Positions 29,801 through 39,633 are shown, numbered from the stretch's first letter. The stretch: 64,000 nt of DNA from Gillisella terrae (GCF_004801395.1 NZ_SSOA01000003.1:430852-494851); one strand, 5' to 3'. Program-made: numbers and translations. The notes: a model not told the origin generated them from the letters alone.

Positions 29801-29883
29801 GCAAACTGTAAAAACAATCGTTTCAGCCTCTCGTTGGAAGGGTGAACCGCCTTGGCATGCAGGGCAGGCAAAGAAATCATCAT
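26869..29883 (-). CDS. Membrane 7TM-PAS-GGDEF-EAL cyclic-di-GMP protein with degenerate GGDEF
   Basis: 1004 residues. Order: signal anchor (~48-68), periplasmic 7TMR-DISM-like domain (~75-215), about seven membrane helices (~225-430), PAS/PAC (~445-560), GGDEF (~570-735) and EAL (~745-995). The GGDEF active-site motif reads YGDQF (652-656), so cyclase activity is doubtful. The EAL domain keeps EAL (780-782), NLSSAQL, ELTESV, DDFGTGYSSL and EGVET, so a c-di-GMP phosphodiesterase is the likely activity. The start codon overlaps the stop of the GNAT gene (ATGA), so they are co-transcribed. Confidence 0.88.
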   Translation of the reverse strand: MMISLPALHAKAVHPSNERLKRLFLQFAGRDGLKAPSCTFTYRPSGFGLITWFVLLLLVAIALPISKASAIEPVKISRDDTAVDLTKTTEIDLNRGEAFQVSTAAGNDGIRRRIEVRASSPSHQGDWAVFALANVSDQQLERVIVAPHYRLVNSKVFWPDLGSQRIISITPSEGFSLDRLPSDDADVFRITLNPGAVVTFVAELATPKLPQLYLWEPNAYKDTINAFTLYRGIVLGIAGLLAVFLTILFVVRGTSMLPAAAALAWAVLAYVCVDFGFLSKLITITASSEQIWRAGTEVALASSFVIFLFTYLNLNRWHVHLGYVTFAWVIGLALLFGVAIYDPSIAAGIARLSFALTATAGIVLIIYLGFNRYDRAILLVPTWTLIILWLIAGWMTVTGRLSNDIIQPAHGGALVLIVLLIGFTVMQHAFSGSSFNQGLFSDLERQSLALTGAGETVWDWDVARDRVVTIPDISSKLGLSAGALHGAARNWLPNLHPDDRDRFRATLDVLLEHKRGRLNHEFRIRADDGHFHWLHIRARPVLGANGEIIRCIGTIADCTEQKNTVDRLLQDAINDNLTGLPNRGVFLDRLQTLLTVATSSDAVRPTVMIIDIDDYGRINDKHGISAGDNILIALTRRLRRLLKPQDTLARLYGDQFGLILTSERDPARVADFADAISKAIMVPINFSNREINLTASIGLVSWVDQQESALGLLADAELAMYRAKRGGGNKVEPFRPAFRDSTSDKLQLEADLQRAIERGELTMVYQPIVHLGDGELAGFEALMRWEHPKRGTVSPLEFIPLAESCDLIMPLGMFALERAATDLVEWEKQAGKLPIFVSVNLSSAQLINNSLYSDIRSLLGRIECDPKQLKLELTESVVVENPEQARLVLTKLKDTGISLALDDFGTGYSSLSYLTRFPFDTLKLDRELVTEESENRDIVLRSVISMATQMGMNVVAEGVETDEDGAELAGMGCTYGQSFLYGAPVGADAIARLLKEQQMRAKKV

Positions 29884-30494
29884 GAATAGAGCTTTTTGCT
29901 AGGCTTTATATCCGACGGTACGAGCAAAGAGTAAAGTGCATGATCACGCCATTCGCCATTTATATTCAGGTATCCGCGCAAAAGACCTTCCCGTTCAAAT
30001 CCCGCACTTTCGAGCAGTCGAATACTCTTGTGATTATCAGGGATACAAGCCGCCTCAATACGATGCAGCTCGAGCTCCTTGAAGATATAGGGTATTGCCA
30101 ACTGAAGTGCGGCAAACATATGGCCTTGACCGGCAAAAGGCTGGCCCATCCAATACCCAATCATGCAGGCTTGCGCGACACCGCGACGAATAAGACCGAT
30201 GGTCAGCCCACCCAGCAGGGTTTCATCCGATTGGCGAAACAGAAATAGCGGGATGGCAAGGCCTGATGAATATTCCTGTGTATTGCGGATCACCCGTGCC
30301 CGAAATGCACTTTCGGTCAGCTCATCGGGCCGCCAGAGCGGCTCCCACGGTTGCAGAAAGGCGCGGCTTTCAGAGCGCAGCTTATACCATTGCGTATAAT
30401 CGCTGTTGCGGGGCAGGCGCAAAAAATGGGTATCGTCGCGCAAATGCGGGCTATCCGGCTGGCGGGATAAAAACCGAAAGACTGACCGTGTCAT
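29880..30494 (-). CDS. RimJ/RimL-type GNAT acetyltransferase
   Basis: 204 residues. GNAT fold with IGYWMGQPFAGQGHM (acetyl-CoA loop), RIEAACIPDNHKSIRLLESAGFEREGLLRGY and a C-terminal RDHALYSLL, all typical of RimJ/RimL N-alpha acetyltransferases. These modify ribosomal proteins or other N-termini, but many homologues have unknown substrates. The start has no strong ribosome site nearby; the stop is coupled to the GGDEF-EAL gene. Confidence 0.87.
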   Translation of the reverse strand: MTRSVFRFLSRQPDSPHLRDDTHFLRLPRNSDYTQWYKLRSESRAFLQPWEPLWRPDELTESAFRARVIRNTQEYSSGLAIPLFLFRQSDETLLGGLTIGLIRRGVAQACMIGYWMGQPFAGQGHMFAALQLAIPYIFKELELHRIEAACIPDNHKSIRLLESAGFEREGLLRGYLNINGEWRDHALYSLLVPSDIKPSKKLYS

Positions 30495-30637
30495 GCGCCC
30501 CCCATAGGCAGGTCATTGTGAAAGGCATCATGCCCGATGCGCAGGCCCCGATGCGCAGGAATTGTAACGATTCCTCTCAAAAGGTTGTCGTGTTGGGTGG
30601 CAAGGCTGCAAAATCGACAGCCTCGCCGCCGGATCGT

Positions 30638-31942
30638 TTAAAACCGTGCCGCCGTCTTCATCGATGCATTGCTGATCCCGGCCAGCGCATCAACAATATC
30701 GCTCATCGGTGCGAGCTTTTCGACCGGGCCAATCGCCGAAATGGTTGGTGATCCTTCAAAGAACAAACGCCCGGAGAGGTCGGTCAGCCGCTCGACGGTG
30801 ATGCCCGCAAGCCGGTCCATCAACTCGCTATTGGAGATGGAGCGACCATAGAGCATCATTTGGCGGGCAATCTGGCCGGCGCGGGCCGCCGGGCTTTCCT
30901 GGCCCATCAGCAATTGTGCACGGATCTGGGCGCGGGAGCGGTCGATCTCCTGCTGCTCGATCTTTTCTGCCGATTTATGCAGCTCCTGAATAATCACCGG
31001 CACCAGCTCCGGCAGGTTATCGCCGCCGGTTGCGGCATGAATGCCGAAAATGCCGGTGTCGGAAAAGCCCCAATGAAAAGCATAGACCGAATAGCACAGG
31101 CCACGAAACTCGCGCACTTCCTGAAACAGCCGCGATGACATGCCGCCGCCCAGAATATTGGCCAGAATCTGCGAGGCATAGAAATCGCGCATATGATAGG
31201 CGCGGCCTTCAAAGCCCAGCAGCAATTGCGTATCCATCAAATCGCGGGTTTCGCGCACGTCGCCGCCGGTGTAGCGGGCAGGGGTGACAAGGGGCGATAC
31301 AGTTGGCTTGGTCGGAACCGAGGCAAAACGCTCTTCAACCTGACGCACAAAACTGTCGTGATCAACCGCCCCTGCCGCCACCACAAACATGCGGTCTGTG
31401 GTGTAATTACGGGCGAGGTAAGCGCGGATCTGGTCGCTGGTAAAACTCTCGACCGTTTCGGGGGTGCCCAGAATGCAGCGGCCAAGGGTCTGATCAAAAA
31501 ACGCGGTCTCGGCAAAGCGATCAAACACCACATCGTCCGGGGTGTCGCAGGCGGCACCAATTTCTTGCAGGATGACGTGTTTTTCGCGGATCAATTCTTC
31601 GTCATCAAACACCGATTCGGTCAGGATATCGGCCAGAATGTCCACCGCCAGCGGCACATCATCTTTCAACACGCGGGCATAATAGGATGTGGTTTCTGTC
31701 GATGTGGCGGCATTCAGCTCGCCGCCCACATTTTCGATTTCCTCGGCAATCTGGCGGGCCGTGCGGCGCTTTGTGCCTTTGAAGGCCATATGCTCAAGCA
31801 AATGGGCAATGCCGTGTTCACCTTGCGTTTCATCACGCGAGCCGGATTTGACCCATACGCCCAGTGCCACGCTCTCAAGATGGGGCATTTTTTCGGTTAC
31901 GACCGTCAAACCCGAAGGTAGCCGGGTGCATTCAACATTCAT
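30638..31942 (-). CDS. M16 family zinc peptidase (processing-protease-like)
   Basis: 434 residues, pitrilysin family close to mitochondrial processing peptidase beta. The inverted zinc motif is HLLEHMAFKGT (HxxEH), with a downstream Glu in the EIENVGGELNA region; NILGGGMSSRLFQEVREFRGLCYSV marks the second half. ATG 31942 is chosen because MNVECTRLPSGLTVVTE matches the family start; a TTG at 31966 would overlap thrC. It lies just downstream of thrC on the same strand, a pairing common in rhizobia. The substrate is unknown. Confidence 0.9.
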   Translation of the reverse strand: MNVECTRLPSGLTVVTEKMPHLESVALGVWVKSGSRDETQGEHGIAHLLEHMAFKGTKRRTARQIAEEIENVGGELNAATSTETTSYYARVLKDDVPLAVDILADILTESVFDDEELIREKHVILQEIGAACDTPDDVVFDRFAETAFFDQTLGRCILGTPETVESFTSDQIRAYLARNYTTDRMFVVAAGAVDHDSFVRQVEERFASVPTKPTVSPLVTPARYTGGDVRETRDLMDTQLLLGFEGRAYHMRDFYASQILANILGGGMSSRLFQEVREFRGLCYSVYAFHWGFSDTGIFGIHAATGGDNLPELVPVIIQELHKSAEKIEQQEIDRSRAQIRAQLLMGQESPAARAGQIARQMMLYGRSISNSELMDRLAGITVERLTDLSGRLFFEGSPTISAIGPVEKLAPMSDIVDALAGISNASMKTAARF

Positions 31943-31962
31943 TGTCTGTCTTTCTGCGTCTC

Positions 31963-33360
31963 TCAACGGCCAGCCCGCGCATGGGTGCGGATGAATTTTT
32001 CAACCACGCTCAGGTCATTGGCCAGAATATCAAAACGCTCCTCCCTGTCCATCAGGTCAGAAAGCCACGTTGGAAGCGCGGGGTCAATACCCGACGCAGA
32101 TTTCACAGCCGCCGGGAACTTGGCCGGATGGGCGGTGGCCAGCGTTACCATCGGGCTTTGCGGCTTTTCATGCTTGGCAGCAACGGCCACACCACAGGCG
32201 GTATGGGGATCAAGCAGATAGCCGGTAGCTTTCAGCGTTTCCTTGATGGTCTTGGCCACGTCCTTCTCGGTGGCGCGGCCAGCGCGGAACACTTTTTTGA
32301 TTTCCTTCATCGCATCAGGCTTGATCTCAAAGGCACCCGATTGACCAAGACTTGCCATCTGGCTTCTGATTTCGCCTGCATTTCGGCCAGAGACTTCAAA
32401 CAACAGGCGTTCGAAATTCGACGAAATCTGAATGTCCATGGAGGGCGAGGTGGTGGCTTTCACGCCCTTCATCTCATAGCGGCCGGTTTTCAACGTGCGG
32501 GCCAGAATGTCGTTGTCATTGGTGGCAATCACCAGCTTGTCGATGGGCAGGCCCATTTCACGGGCGACATAGCCTGCAAAAATATCGCCGAAATTGCCGG
32601 TTGGCACGGTGAACGAGATTTTGCGATCCGGCCCACCCAGAGAGAGCGACGCGGTAAAGTAATAGACCACCTGCGCCATAATCCGCGCCCAGTTGATGGA
32701 GTTGACGCCCGAAAGAGCGACCTCATCGCGAAACGCCACATGGTTGAACATGGCTTTGACCAGGTTCTGGCAATCATCAAAATTGCCCTCAACGGCCACG
32801 GCATGCACATTGTCGGCCTTGGAGGTGGTCATCTGGCGCTGCTGCACCGGCGAGACCTTGCCATGGGGAAACAGAATGAAAATATCAACATTGGCAAGAC
32901 CGGCAAAGGCATCAATGGCCGCACCGCCGGTGTCGCCCGAAGTGGCCCCAACAATGGTGGCGCGCCGGCCACGCGCACGCAGCACATGGTCCATCAGGCG
33001 GCCCAGCAATTGCATGGCTACATCCTTGAAGGCCAAGGTGGTACCATGAAACAATTCCAGAATGTAGGAATTTGGGCCGGTCTGAACCAGGGGAGCCACG
33101 GCAGGGTGGCGGAAGGTGGCATAGGCATCGTTAATCATTTGGCGCAGGGCGTCATCGGCAATTTCGCCATCGACAAAAGGCTTCAGGACCGCAAAGGCGA
33201 CCTCCTGATAGCTCTTGCCGCGCAAGGCCTTGATCTCGCGCTTGCTGAACTTCGGCCATGTTTTGGGCAGATACAGGCCGCCGTCGCGCGCAAGCCCCGC
33301 CAAAAGCGCATCACAAAAACCGAGAGCCGGTGCCTCGCCGCGAGTGGAAATGAAGTCCAT
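31963..33360 (-). CDS. thrC: Threonine synthase
   Basis: 465 residues. PLP enzyme converting O-phosphohomoserine to threonine. The start MDFISTRGEAPALGF is typical; the PLP lysine is in FHGTTLAFKDVA; GATSGDTGGAAI and FTVPTGNFGDIFAG bind phosphate and substrate. The frame extends to 33432, but ATG 33360 has AAGGAT upstream. It works with thrB at 17377. It is followed by the M16 peptidase gene. Confidence 0.96.
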   Translation of the reverse strand: MDFISTRGEAPALGFCDALLAGLARDGGLYLPKTWPKFSKREIKALRGKSYQEVAFAVLKPFVDGEIADDALRQMINDAYATFRHPAVAPLVQTGPNSYILELFHGTTLAFKDVAMQLLGRLMDHVLRARGRRATIVGATSGDTGGAAIDAFAGLANVDIFILFPHGKVSPVQQRQMTTSKADNVHAVAVEGNFDDCQNLVKAMFNHVAFRDEVALSGVNSINWARIMAQVVYYFTASLSLGGPDRKISFTVPTGNFGDIFAGYVAREMGLPIDKLVIATNDNDILARTLKTGRYEMKGVKATTSPSMDIQISSNFERLLFEVSGRNAGEIRSQMASLGQSGAFEIKPDAMKEIKKVFRAGRATEKDVAKTIKETLKATGYLLDPHTACGVAVAAKHEKPQSPMVTLATAHPAKFPAAVKSASGIDPALPTWLSDLMDREERFDILANDLSVVEKFIRTHARAGR

Positions 33361-33606
33361 GCCGAATATCCTTGGTCTAAAATTCAAACGCGATCTGTCT
33401 TTGACCCCGCAGTCTTGCCCGGCTTGTTGCAAATTGTAACAAAGCCCACAATGCTGGATCGATTTTTTTCCGCGCCGCTGGTATAGACCATCGCTAACAG
33501 ATAAGGAAAGTCCTGATTACAGGTCGGTTTTCTGATTTGTGTCGGTTTTATGCCGGTACAATCCGGATGTCGTAATGCAGAGCAATGATTGAGAAGGTGT
33601 GATCCG

Positions 33607-34200
33607 GTGTTTCAATATGTCGTGCGCGGCGCAGCCGCCCTGTCCCTGGCCGCTATCCTTGCTGGCTGCAATACCAGCGGTGCTGGCGGTGGTGGTTTGT
33701 TTGGTACAAGCAGCCCGGCCCCTGCCACAGCAGCGGCACCTGCGGGGGCTGTTGTGCAGGGCGTTTGCCCCAAAGTCGTGTTGAATGACGATTCGTCCTA
33801 TTATCGCACCTATGCCAAGTCGGGCAGCAAGGATGATAACGATGTGGTGTTTCAGGCGTCGCTTGCCGAAACAACCCGCGCCTGTATGCAATCTGACACC
33901 GGCATGACCATCAAGGCACAGGTGGCCGGACGTTTGATTGCTGGTCCGCAAGGCCATGCAGGCACCTTGTCCATGCCGATCCGTGTGCAGGTGAAGGATG
34001 GCGATCAGGTGCTGGTCAACGAGTTGGTGCCATTCAGTGCAACATTGGCAAGCGCCGATCAGCCGGTGCAGTTCCTGTTCAGCAAGGACATTTCGCTCGC
34101 CGCCAATCCGTCTGCAACCACGCAGGTGGTTGTTGGTTTCGATCAAGGCGCGGCAAAAGTGGTGTCAAACAAAAACCACTCGAAAAAGCGTCATAAGTAA
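33607..34200 (+). CDS. Predicted lipoprotein, unknown function
   Basis: 197 residues. It starts (GTG 33607, with AGAAGG upstream) with a lipoprotein signal peptide ending LAAILAGC, so Cys21 would be lipidated. After a Gly/Ala/Pro-rich linker comes a beta-rich domain with VCPKVVLNDDSSYYRTYAK, AETTRACMQ and SMPIRVQVKDGD, and a basic tail (NKNHSKKRHK). No enzyme motif is seen. Similar lipoproteins are conserved in rhizobia. A strong hairpin follows the stop. Confidence 0.75.
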   Translation: MFQYVVRGAAALSLAAILAGCNTSGAGGGGLFGTSSPAPATAAAPAGAVVQGVCPKVVLNDDSSYYRTYAKSGSKDDNDVVFQASLAETTRACMQSDTGMTIKAQVAGRLIAGPQGHAGTLSMPIRVQVKDGDQVLVNELVPFSATLASADQPVQFLFSKDISLAANPSATTQVVVGFDQGAAKVVSNKNHSKKRHK

Positions 34201-34206
34201 AATGGT

Positions 34207-34236
34207 AAGCAGGATGCCGCAAGCGGCATCCTGCTT
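34207..34236. terminator. Bidirectional hairpin terminator
   Basis: A 14-bp perfect stem (34207-34220 with 34223-34236) lies between the convergent lipoprotein and HAD genes. T-runs are short, so the call rests on stem strength and position. Confidence 0.7.
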
Positions 34237-34255
34237 CTGATCACTTCGTTTCTGC

Positions 34256-34945
34256 TTACAGTGCGCCCTGCCATTCAGCCATGGCGGCCACCACGGCGGG
34301 CAGGTCCATCATCCGTGAAATCACGGTTTCGGCCCCGGCATCGGTCAGCCGGTCGGCATGGGATGGATAGGTGTGGGATGCGCCGGTAAAGCCGATGACG
34401 CGCATGCCAGCGGCGCGGCCCGCTTCAACGCCATGCACGCTGTCTTCCACCACAAGACATTTCTTCGGGTCAACGCCAAATTGCGCGGCACCATGCAGAT
34501 AAATATCGGGTTTTGGCTTGACGCGCTCCGCGCCCAAATCCTTGGCCGAATAGATGTGCGGCGCAAACGAGTCCTTGAGGCCCACTTTGGTCAGCATCAT
34601 ATCCAGCCGCGCCGATGACGAGTTGGAGCAGATGCAGCGTGGCTGTGACAGGCGCGACAGGGCGTAGACCACACCCTCGATGATTTTCACCTCGCGGGCC
34701 AATTTTTGGTCCAAAAGCGCCTCTGACTTGTCGATCAGGCTGGCAGACAGCGGAATGTCCACTTCTTTTTCAATGCTGAGCAGAATGTTCTTCCACGTCA
34801 TGCCTGCAAAGCGCTCGCCCATTTCCTCGACTGAAATGGGATAGCCAGCTTCGGTCAGCAGTTTGGACTCGACCTTTGCGGCGATGATTTCGGAATCAAC
34901 AAGCACGCCATCGCAATCGAAAAGGATAAGGTCGAAACCAGCCAT
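34256..34945 (-). CDS. HAD-superfamily hydrolase (subfamily IA, phosphatase-like)
   Basis: 229 residues. HAD motifs: LILFDCDGVLVDSE (motif I, with a helical cap after it), CICSNSS (II), RVKPKPDIYL (III) and CLVVEDSVHGVEAG (IV). It is similar to 6-phosphogluconate or sugar-phosphate phosphatases of the YieH/GPH kind; the substrate is unassigned. ATG 34945 is chosen over a TTG at 34951. It is divergent from the GntR gene. Confidence 0.85.
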   Translation of the reverse strand: MAGFDLILFDCDGVLVDSEIIAAKVESKLLTEAGYPISVEEMGERFAGMTWKNILLSIEKEVDIPLSASLIDKSEALLDQKLAREVKIIEGVVYALSRLSQPRCICSNSSSARLDMMLTKVGLKDSFAPHIYSAKDLGAERVKPKPDIYLHGAAQFGVDPKKCLVVEDSVHGVEAGRAAGMRVIGFTGASHTYPSHADRLTDAGAETVISRMMDLPAVVAAMAEWQGAL

Positions 34946-35085
34946 GAGCAAAACATCCTGTGCAGTGATAAAGGCCGGTTGCTACACGAAGACACTCAAA
35001 AGAACAATTCCCGTCTTATGTTCATGTTTCATAGCTGCCTTGCAATGCCTCGACAAATCATCCGCTTGGACGTAATCAAAACACC

Positions 35086-35754
35086 ATGACCAAAGGTAAA
35101 GATGACACAATTGCCGCAAAGATTGCGCGGGTGCTGGCTGGCCGCATTGTGCGTGGCGAGTTGCAGCCCGGCATGCGGCTGGCGCAGGACCATATCGCCG
35201 AAGAATTTGCTGCCAGCCACGTGCCGGTGCGCGAAGCTTTTCGGCGTCTGGAAGCGCAAGGTCTGGCCGTGAGCCTGCCGCGCCGGGGCGTGCGGGTGGC
35301 AAGCTTTGATCTCAAGCAGGTGCGCGAAGTGGCAGAGATGCGCGCCGCCCTTGAAGTGCTGGCGCTCAAACATGCCGCCCCCAATTTGACCCCGGCGATT
35401 TTGGCTGAAGCTGAAGCTGCCACCAATGCGTGTGACGCCGCCGATAATGTCGAGAGCTGGGAAGCCGCCAATCGGCGTTTTCATCGGCTGATCATTTCTA
35501 CCTGCGATATGCCACGGCTGTTGAGCGCCATTGATGATCTGCATTCGGTGAGTGCCCGGTTTTTGCTGGCCGGATGGCAAAGCGGCTGGGAGCGCCAGAC
35601 CGACCACGACCATCAGGCGATTTTGAAAGCTCTGCGCATGGGGGCCGTCAATGATGCTTGCGCGATACTGGAGCGCCATGTGGGCCGTATTGGCCGCGCC
35701 CCCCCATCGCCCAGCGGCAATCAGCAATCGGAGCGCTTTGCGATTGTTGGCTGA
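35086..35754 (+). CDS. GntR family regulator with FadR-type (FCD) effector domain
   Basis: 222 residues. N-terminal winged helix: GRIVRGELQPGMRLAQDHIAEEFAASHVPVREAFRRLEAQGLA. The C-terminal all-helical FCD domain (about 85-210) contains the possible metal-binding pattern of His and Asp residues (EAANRRFHRLII, HDHQAI). Such regulators respond to carboxylates or sugar acids. A DUF1284 gene follows 14 bp after the stop, so the two form a small unit; the target is unknown. Confidence 0.87.
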   Translation: MTKGKDDTIAAKIARVLAGRIVRGELQPGMRLAQDHIAEEFAASHVPVREAFRRLEAQGLAVSLPRRGVRVASFDLKQVREVAEMRAALEVLALKHAAPNLTPAILAEAEAATNACDAADNVESWEAANRRFHRLIISTCDMPRLLSAIDDLHSVSARFLLAGWQSGWERQTDHDHQAILKALRMGAVNDACAILERHVGRIGRAPPSPSGNQQSERFAIVG

Positions 35755-35768
35755 GGAAAGGCATTGTC

Positions 35769-36188
35769 ATGACAGTTCGGCTCAGGCCCCACCATTTGCT
35801 GTGCATGCTGACCTTTGTGGGCAAGGGTTATACGCCTGATTTTGTTGAAAATTACCATGCCATTGCTGCGCGCCTGAATGCGGGTGAATCAATTGTGATT
35901 GTTGAGGGGCCGGATGATCTGTGCCAGCCCTTGACCCCTGCTTTGGACGCCCATTGTTTTGGCGAAAGTGTTAACGGGCGTGATCAACGTGCCGCCCAAG
36001 CTGTGAGCGCGCTTTTGCACATTCCCGTTCAGCCGGGCGCGGAAATTATCCCGGATGCCGCCCTGCTTGCGCGTTTGCGCAAAGCCTTTTCCCATGGGGA
36101 TGTGCGCAACGCCTGCGAGGGGTGCGAGTGGTCAGGCCTGTGCGATGGCGTGGCTTTGGGCGATTACGCCGGGGCCGTTATCGGATAA
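35769..36188 (+). CDS. DUF1284 family protein
   Basis: 139 residues from ATG 35769, behind GAGGAAAGG. It starts MTVRLRPHHLLCMLTFVGKGYTP, which is the family signature, and ends with a Cys cluster (NACEGCEWSGLCDG). With Cys in HLLCM and DDLCQ it could bind metal or an Fe-S cluster. The function is unknown. It is probably co-transcribed with the GntR regulator. Confidence 0.85.
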   Translation: MTVRLRPHHLLCMLTFVGKGYTPDFVENYHAIAARLNAGESIVIVEGPDDLCQPLTPALDAHCFGESVNGRDQRAAQAVSALLHIPVQPGAEIIPDAALLARLRKAFSHGDVRNACEGCEWSGLCDGVALGDYAGAVIG

Positions 36189-36220
36189 AGAGAAGAATTT
36201 CACTGTGTTGTTCAGCATTT

Positions 36221-37419
<1,199 letters not shown>

Positions 37420-37499
37420 ATATTGACAGAATTTTAAGGACTTACCGCTACCCTGGCATTCTTCATCGGAAAGGTATTGCGTCCCGGTGAAGTCACGAG

Positions 37500-37535
37500 G
37501 CCCGAAACGGAGAACGTTTCGGGCTTCATGCTTTT
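37500..37535 (+). terminator. Terminator after ccrM
   Basis: GCCCGAAACG (37500-37509) pairs with CGTTTCGGGC (37515-37524), then TTCATGCTTTTT. Confidence 0.85.
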
Positions 37536-37616
37536 TAAAGCTGAATTTTTTTCATGATCCGACAGCCTGGGGCAAGTCTGCCTGTCTATCTGCTTGCTCC
37601 AACAAGGGAGCAGATC

Positions 37617-39485
37617 GTGACGGCACTTTATCAACAGGCGCGCAAGGAATATGAGGAGGGGGCCTATGATCAGGCGCTGTCCACCATTTCTGCCCTGTTG
37701 CAGCCTGAGCCAGACCGCGCTGATGCCTATATTCTGGCGGCCAGCATCCATGAGCAAAAAGGCACTCTGCTTGAAGCAGCCCGGCTGTTTGAAGAGGTGA
37801 TTGACCTGACGCCCACTTTGAAGCGCGAAGTGGCGTTTCGCGCCTGTCAATATTATTTGGATCACAACCAGTCGGACCGTGCTTTGGCAGCGCTTTTGAA
37901 GCTGCACCAGCATTTGCCCGATGATGTTGATGTCAACCATTCGATTTGCAGCCTCTATCGCGAAGCAAGTCTTTATCCTGAAGCCTTGCCCTATGCCGAG
38001 AAGCTGGTGGAGATTGGCCGCGATTTCGACAATTGGCTAAATGCTGGCATGGTTCTGCTGGGCACCGGCCATGTGGAAAAAGCATTTCCGGTGCTGAAAG
38101 CCGCCCATCAGGCGAAGCCCACCGAGCGTCTGGCGCTGACCGAGCTGTTTTGGTGCGCGCTCAGCCTGTGTGAGTTTGATCTGTCCAATCAGTTGCAGGC
38201 AGAGCTTGAACAGGCCTATGCCACGGACGGCGAGCGGCCTGATATTCGTGAAAACGTCTTTCGGTCGCTGCATTGGTCTGGCGATGAGGGCTACCACGTG
38301 TTCAGCGCCATTCGCACCGCCGAAACCCGGATGAGCAAGGTTGCGCCGCCAGTCGCCTATCGGCCAAAAGCCGGTCGTCGCTTGCGCATTGGTTATGTCT
38401 CCTGCGACTTTTATGACCATGCCACCATGCTGCTGTTGGCCGGTGTACTGGAAGGCCATAACCGCGACCGGTTTGAGGTTTTTGGTCTTTGTCACACGCC
38501 TGAACATTTGCGCAAAGGCCCGATGCGCCAAAGGTTCATGGATGCTATTGAGCATTATGTCGATCTCCTGCCGCTGAATGATGACGCCGCAGAGGCGGCC
38601 ATTCGGGCGCTGGATCTGGATATTCTGATTGATCTCAAGGGTTTCACCTTTGGCAATCGCTTAAACCTGTTTTGCCGCAGGCCCGCACCTATACAAGTGT
38701 CCTATCTTGGCTTTCCCGGCAGCGTTATTGGTGTTGGTATTGATTATGCCATTGCCGACCGCTTTGTGGTGCCGCCTGCGTCAGAGCCATTTTATGCCGA
38801 GAAAATCATTCGCCTGCCCAACAGCTATCAGGCCAATGACAGCAAGCGCGTACAGGTGATGCGCGATGGTCCGCGCAGCCAGCACGGCTTGCCGGAACAG
38901 GGCGTAGTGTTTTGCTCGTTCAACCAGACGGTCAAGCTGCGTCATCATGTTTTCCTCCGTTGGATGGATATCCTCAAGGCCGTGGATGGCTCGGTGCTGT
39001 GGCTTTTGGATATGCGCCCAATGGTGAAGCAAAACCTGTGGGCCGAAGCCGCCAAGATGGGTGTCGATCCATCTCGAATCATTTTTGCCGAGAAGAAATC
39101 GCCTTCGGAACACCTCAAGCGCCTTTGTTACGCCGATATTGCCCTCGACACCTCACCTTGCAATGGTCATACCACCACGGCCGATGCACTTTGGGCCGCT
39201 GTGCCGGTGGTGACCTTCAAGGGCACCAGTTTTGCCTCGCGCGTCAGCGAGAGCCTTTTAAACGCCGTCGGTCTCGCTGAGCTGGTGGCTGACGATATTG
39301 AAGAATTCGGTCGCCTGGCGATCGATCTGGCGCAGGATGAAGTCCGCCAATTTCACCTGCGCCAGTACCTCATTGAAGCGCGCAAGACCGCGCCGCTGTT
39401 TGACACCGCGCGTTTTGCCCGCGATTTTGAAGCCGCTCTGGAAGAGATTTGTGCGGATGCAACAAAGCAGTCGGCTGCCGCCTGA
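37617..39485 (+). CDS. TPR-GT41 O-GlcNAc transferase-like glycosyltransferase
   Basis: 622 residues. The N-terminal ~210 residues are helical TPR-like repeats. The C-terminal part (about 240-600) is a GT41 (OGT/SPINDLY) catalytic domain: RRLRIGYVSCDFYDHA, LDILIDLKGFTFGNR, APIQVSYLGFPGS, ADRFVVPP, VVFCSFNQTVKLR and LDTSPCNGHTTTADALWAAVPVVTFKG. These enzymes add a sugar to Ser/Thr or Asn. The frame begins at ATG 37554, but GTG 37617 has AAGGGAG at good spacing and is preferred. It is a stand-alone gene; the protein acceptor is unknown. Confidence 0.88.
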   Translation: MTALYQQARKEYEEGAYDQALSTISALLQPEPDRADAYILAASIHEQKGTLLEAARLFEEVIDLTPTLKREVAFRACQYYLDHNQSDRALAALLKLHQHLPDDVDVNHSICSLYREASLYPEALPYAEKLVEIGRDFDNWLNAGMVLLGTGHVEKAFPVLKAAHQAKPTERLALTELFWCALSLCEFDLSNQLQAELEQAYATDGERPDIRENVFRSLHWSGDEGYHVFSAIRTAETRMSKVAPPVAYRPKAGRRLRIGYVSCDFYDHATMLLLAGVLEGHNRDRFEVFGLCHTPEHLRKGPMRQRFMDAIEHYVDLLPLNDDAAEAAIRALDLDILIDLKGFTFGNRLNLFCRRPAPIQVSYLGFPGSVIGVGIDYAIADRFVVPPASEPFYAEKIIRLPNSYQANDSKRVQVMRDGPRSQHGLPEQGVVFCSFNQTVKLRHHVFLRWMDILKAVDGSVLWLLDMRPMVKQNLWAEAAKMGVDPSRIIFAEKKSPSEHLKRLCYADIALDTSPCNGHTTTADALWAAVPVVTFKGTSFASRVSESLLNAVGLAELVADDIEEFGRLAIDLAQDEVRQFHLRQYLIEARKTAPLFDTARFARDFEAALEEICADATKQSAAA

Positions 39486-39504
39486 TCGGGCTTGTCGCAC
39501 GGTT

Positions 39505-39633
39505 TCAGTAGGATGATACTCCCGCCTCCGCCCGCGTCAAAGCGATATGCTGCGGTAAAGCCGCTGTGACATCGGTCAGCCGATCGGCTGGAACGTCAAT
39601 ATGACCGTTCAGAAAGACTTTCGCGTCGCTCAT
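39505..39633 (-). pseudogene. Truncated antibiotic-biosynthesis-monooxygenase-like remnant
   Basis: 42-codon frame starting MSDAKVFLNGHIDVPADRLT and containing PQHIALTRAEAG, which matches the first half of small ABM-domain (YgiN-type) proteins of ~95 residues. It stops early, 20 bp from the end of the convergent GT41 gene. The ATG overlaps the HAD stop (ATGA), as in an intact operon. It is best read as a gene cut short by deletion or by the neighbour. The family match is from memory of the motif. Confidence 0.55.
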
